Shown: positions 62,619-64,000 of the stretch, one piece after another
How positions within the stretch are numbered: the stretch's first letter is position 1
Layout: each line of letters opens with the position of its first letter
Assembly: GCA_041749535.1 (NCBI GenBank)
Contig: JBGTBE010000087.1
Location: forward strand, 6,661-70,660
DNA: 64,000 nucleotides
Reading direction: 5' to 3'
Origin: JBBQZU01 sp041749535
GTDB lineage: Bacteria > Bacteroidota > Bacteroidia > Flavobacteriales_D > Cryomorphaceae
The notes under the pieces: generated by a model
What the model saw: the letters and a program-made list of their open reading frames with translations, nothing else
The model's database searches: none
Told to the model about the DNA's origin: nothing
Translations under genes and position numbers: made by a program

Positions 62619-63521
62619 ATGAAAATAATTTCCATCATATTAGCACTGTGCTGTATAACTCCATTTTTTGGACAGGAGATTAGTCATCAAAAAACCAAAA
62701 ATGGGAAGAAAACTGGAAAATGGTTCGAGTATAACGAAAACGGAAGCATCAGGGAGGTGCGCTGTCGTGAAACCGAGTACGTCCTAATTGGGAGTTTTGA
62801 AGCTGTAGTTTTTAAAGGATTTATAGGTCAGGTTGATACAGTTCGAAATGCCGATACACTTTATTATGGGGAAAAATTGTTGTGGACCGAGGAATACCAA
62901 TACGCAAGCAACAATGAACTTAGAAGAATAATTAAGTCCCAGTTCGGAGAACAAGACCCTATTTTTCTCTACGGCCCTAACAAAGAAATCGCTATCAGGA
63001 AAGACGAGTTTAGCTTTAGCAACCGTGTCTCTACTATTGAAGTAGTTACAATGGCAATTCACAATGTATCAGAAAGTCTGGTGAAACTGACTGTAGCATT
63101 CGAGTCTGAGAATTTTTCGACGGACCAATACCGCCTCTTCCTTCCTCCTCAGAAGGATACATCATTTACTTTTCAATTATCCATTCAACCTAATGTCAAC
63201 CACTACACTGTCACTTTAAAAAATGATAGTATCTCAGTTGGCATTTCAGTGAAAACCTTTGGATATAATATTGAAAGCAATGACGTTGCTCCAGAAAATC
63301 AATTGACAGTCAAAAATGGTTTCGTCTATTGGAGAAGCGGTGACGAAGCTTTGTTAAGACTTTACGATAAAGAGCAACAAAGCATACTGAGGACCTTTTC
63401 GCTTGCCCATGAAACATTTACCTTCGATTTAAAGGGAATCAAGCCAGGCGACTATATGCTTTGCAAACGAAGCTTCAGCACCCCTCAGCAAAGCTGTTGC
63501 AAATTAAAGGTTGAGAAATGA
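62619..63521 (+). CDS. Secreted hypothetical protein (MORN/YwqK-like start)
   Basis: 300 residues from ATG 62619 (MKIISIILALCCITPFFG), giving a clear signal peptide with cleavage near FFGQE; the longer frame from 62547 lacks one. Residues ~25-45 (KTKNGKKTGKWFEYNENGSI) resemble a MORN/YwqK-type repeat. The rest is beta-rich, ending in a TDFxLKGIKPGDYxL-like strand pair (FTFDLKGIKPGDYMLC). The protein is A+T-rich compared with the left neighbours, fitting an accessory region. Function unknown. Confidence 0.7.
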   Translation: MKIISIILALCCITPFFGQEISHQKTKNGKKTGKWFEYNENGSIREVRCRETEYVLIGSFEAVVFKGFIGQVDTVRNADTLYYGEKLLWTEEYQYASNNELRRIIKSQFGEQDPIFLYGPNKEIAIRKDEFSFSNRVSTIEVVTMAIHNVSESLVKLTVAFESENFSTDQYRLFLPPQKDTSFTFQLSIQPNVNHYTVTLKNDSISVGISVKTFGYNIESNDVAPENQLTVKNGFVYWRSGDEALLRLYDKEQQSILRTFSLAHETFTFDLKGIKPGDYMLCKRSFSTPQQSCCKLKVEK

Positions 63522-63570
63522 AACGCTTGACTACATGACAGGAGTAACGCGGCAGCGAAGCAAAATATCC

Positions 63571-63590
63571 GCATCTGCTTTCAGAGATGC
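63571..63590 (+). other. Short hairpin downstream of the 62.6-kb gene
   Basis: GCATCT and AGATGC (63571-63576, 63585-63590) flank an 8-nt loop, followed by A+T-rich sequence without a strong U run. It could be a weak terminator or processing site. Confidence 0.3.
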
Positions 63591-63598
63591 ATATTTAA

Positions 63599-63623
63599 CA
63601 GGTCCTTTTTCTGCTATATTTGG
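63599..63623 (+). repeat. Promoter-bearing 25-bp direct repeat, copy 2
   Basis: Identical to 62454-62478, 1,145 bp apart. It holds TATATTTG at 63615-63622 and is followed by a similar TATTTCGC...ATAGG segment. The next gene starts 84 bp after the box. Confidence 0.9.
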
Positions 63624-63705
63624 TTGGATCTTATTTCGCACATAGGAGATATATACGAAATAGGGATACTAAATGTCGTTTATACAGATGTTGTAGCATA
63701 TTAAA

Positions 63706-64000
63706 ATGAAACAGAAAATGATTCTGAAAATAATTTTGAATGCATTTCTTCTTTTAGCGTTGGTTAAATCTCACGATTGTGACGTTGAAAAAATCCAAGG
63801 GAAGTGGATAATAACAGATTTTGAGCGAATAAGATATTCTCATCAAATTGAAGACCCCAAAGAAAATGATTTCATCACCTTATTTGGAATTGAAGCATGG
63901 TCTGAGTCGAAAGATAAATATTTTGAATTCACAGATGCTGGAAGAGTAAAAACTGATATTATGACAACTTTTGCATCAAAAGATATATCAGCAGAAGAAT
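63706..64000 (+). CDS. Secreted hypothetical protein, perhaps lipocalin-like (3' partial)
   Basis: ATG 63706 opens a frame of at least 98 codons running off the window. MKQKMILKIILNAFLLLALV is a signal peptide or anchor; next comes CDVEKIQGKWIITDFERI, where the GxW pattern resembles the lipocalin-like start (a Cys follows near residue 25). The gene is A+T-rich like its upstream neighbour. It is preceded by copy 2 of the promoter-bearing repeat. Assignment to a family is tentative. Confidence 0.55.
   Translation, partial: MKQKMILKIILNAFLLLALVKSHDCDVEKIQGKWIITDFERIRYSHQIEDPKENDFITLFGIEAWSESKDKYFEFTDAGRVKTDIMTTFASKDISAEE

Noticed and set aside
1..64000. CRISPR array
   Set aside because: The only evenly spaced repeats (48127-48227) have no unique spacers; no cas genes are present.

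Overview
The window is a chromosomal segment of a Gram-negative Bacteroidota, most likely a Flavobacteriales-type organism. The evidence is two kinds of type IX secretion (T9SS) cargo, one with a gliding-motility type (type B) C-terminal domain; a PorV/PorQ-family barrel; Kdo transferase and heptose epimerase for LPS; several Bacteroidota-only families (DUF3127, DUF5684, the long TspO type); near absence of Shine-Dalgarno sites; and repeated matches to the Bacteroidota -7 promoter box TAnnTTTG. Only one RNA gene, tRNA-Leu(UAG), is visible. No rRNA, CRISPR array, phage or classical IS transposase was found.

Layout. 1-5.2 kb: 3' part of a very large secreted protein followed by a PorV/PorQ-like barrel. 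5.2-12.7 kb: housekeeping (greA, HIT protein, ruvC), a membrane protein/GT2/OppC-like permease operon, an AtoE-type transporter, DUF3127 and flavin reductase. 12.7-17.2 kb: tRNA-Leu, serine hydrolase, TspO-like protein, waaA and an outer-membrane protein. 17.3-23.6 kb: a tight six-gene nucleotide-sugar operon (WbpE-, Ugd-, UXS-, WbpD-, WbpB- and WbpA/TviB-like) predicted to make UDP-2,3-diacetamido-2,3-dideoxy-glucuronate plus UDP-glucuronate and UDP-xylose. 23.6-32.9 kb: fabD, a PTPS/folE/Bax-inhibitor operon, hldD, queA, MerR, M23 peptidase, alaS, DUF5684. 33.2-38.4 kb: two OmpA-family proteins, threonine aldolase, O-methyltransferase, M16 peptidase. 38.4-39.9 kb: a RES/Xre toxin-antitoxin pair with a clear operator-like inverted repeat. 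39.9-46.4 kb: a MarR-led fatty-acid beta-oxidation operon interrupted by a four-helix-bundle gene bracketed by inverted heptamer arrays. 46.7-53.1 kb: GT39-like protein, a palindromic tandem repeat, proline dehydrogenase, aroB-aroA, lhgO. 53.2-57.6 kb: a T9SS cargo gene broken by an in-frame stop and flanked by a 23-bp direct repeat, then a large type B T9SS cargo. 57.8-62.2 kb: hypothetical, DUF983, MsbA-like ABC exporter and purB. 62.2-64.0 kb: an accessory end with two secreted-type hypothetical genes, each preceded by the same promoter-bearing repeat.

The core genes are ordinary. The most unusual parts are the repeat structures: the 48.1-kb palindromic 23-bp array, the heptamer-bracketed four-helix-bundle insert, the RES/Xre operator, and the duplicated promoter repeat at the right end. 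No wholly new multi-gene system could be proven from sequence alone. The repeat-promoter cassettes at the right end and the heptamer-bracketed insert are the best leads. All functions are assigned by reading translated sequence for known family motifs; no database search was possible.
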